From Hungateiclostridiaceae bacterium UBA3934 (lineage in GTDB: Bacteria > Bacillota > Clostridia > Acetivibrionales > DTU013): DNA of 6,153 nucleotides. The notes under the pieces are model-generated. The model saw only the letters and a program-made list of their open reading frames with translations. It was not told the DNA's origin and made no database searches. Both the position numbers and the translations under genes were made by a program. Shown here in pieces: positions 6,103-6,153 of this stretch (positions are counted from its first letter, which is position 1; the number at the start of each line of letters is the position of its first letter). The stretch spans positions 1-6,153 of the forward strand of contig DGEE01000058.1 of the NCBI GenBank assembly GCA_002385815.1, in the 5' to 3' direction.

Positions 6103-6125
6103 TATGGGGGCGTCGTGCCCCCATA
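6103..6125 (+). terminator. Perfect hairpin directly after sigK stop
   Basis: Bases 6103-6111 (TATGGGGGC) pair perfectly with 6117-6125 around a 5-nt loop. The stem begins on the base after the TGA. No U-tract follows on either strand, so it may be an atypical terminator or an mRNA-stabilising 3' structure. The last 28 nt of the window show nothing recognisable. Confidence 0.45.
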
Positions 6126-6153
6126 GCTGGTACAGACTCATAGCTGCCGAAGG

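Noticed and set aside
5671..6141. 156-codon minus-strand open frame
   Set aside because: It is antisense to sigK, whose family motifs run through the whole region.

Overview
The window looks like a chromosomal segment of an endospore-forming Clostridia-type Firmicute of moderate G+C. The evidence is a gene for the late mother-cell sporulation sigma factor (pro-sigma-K), tryptophan genes controlled by a tRNA(Trp)-sensing T-box leader, purine-rich Shine-Dalgarno sites, and frequent ATA and AGG codons. No mobile element, CRISPR array, tRNA or rRNA gene was recognised.

Layout, left to right. Positions 1-269 hold no convincing protein gene but can form a long irregular stem with an internal bubble, so this may be an unidentified structured RNA or leader. 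Positions 270-4912 carry five tryptophan genes on the minus strand. Read in the direction of transcription, the order is trpB, trpA, a 196-nt gap, trpD, trpC, trpF. trpB/trpA and trpD/trpC overlap. Positions 4913-5300 hold the promoter, T-box leader and intrinsic terminator of this operon. From 5392 to 6102 on the plus strand lies sigK, transcribed divergently, followed at once by a perfect 9-bp hairpin.

The five enzymes take anthranilate to tryptophan: TrpD adds phosphoribose, TrpF isomerises, TrpC closes the indole ring, and TrpA/TrpB make tryptophan. The anthranilate synthase genes trpE and trpG are not in the window. The T-box shows a UGG specifier, an AGUA loop element, a T-box sequence and a competing terminator. 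Low charged tRNA(Trp) should therefore let transcription run into trpB.

The gene order differs from the common EGDCFBA arrangement. Several enzymes deviate at family-conserved active-site positions: TrpA has Glu for the catalytic Asp, TrpC has Asp for Glu and a short N-terminus, and TrpD has a shortened GTGGD loop and Ser for Asn. TrpF also has unusual segments. I see no dramatic new system. The points most worth following up are the structured left end, the rearranged operon with its odd A-D junction, and the divergent enzyme set.
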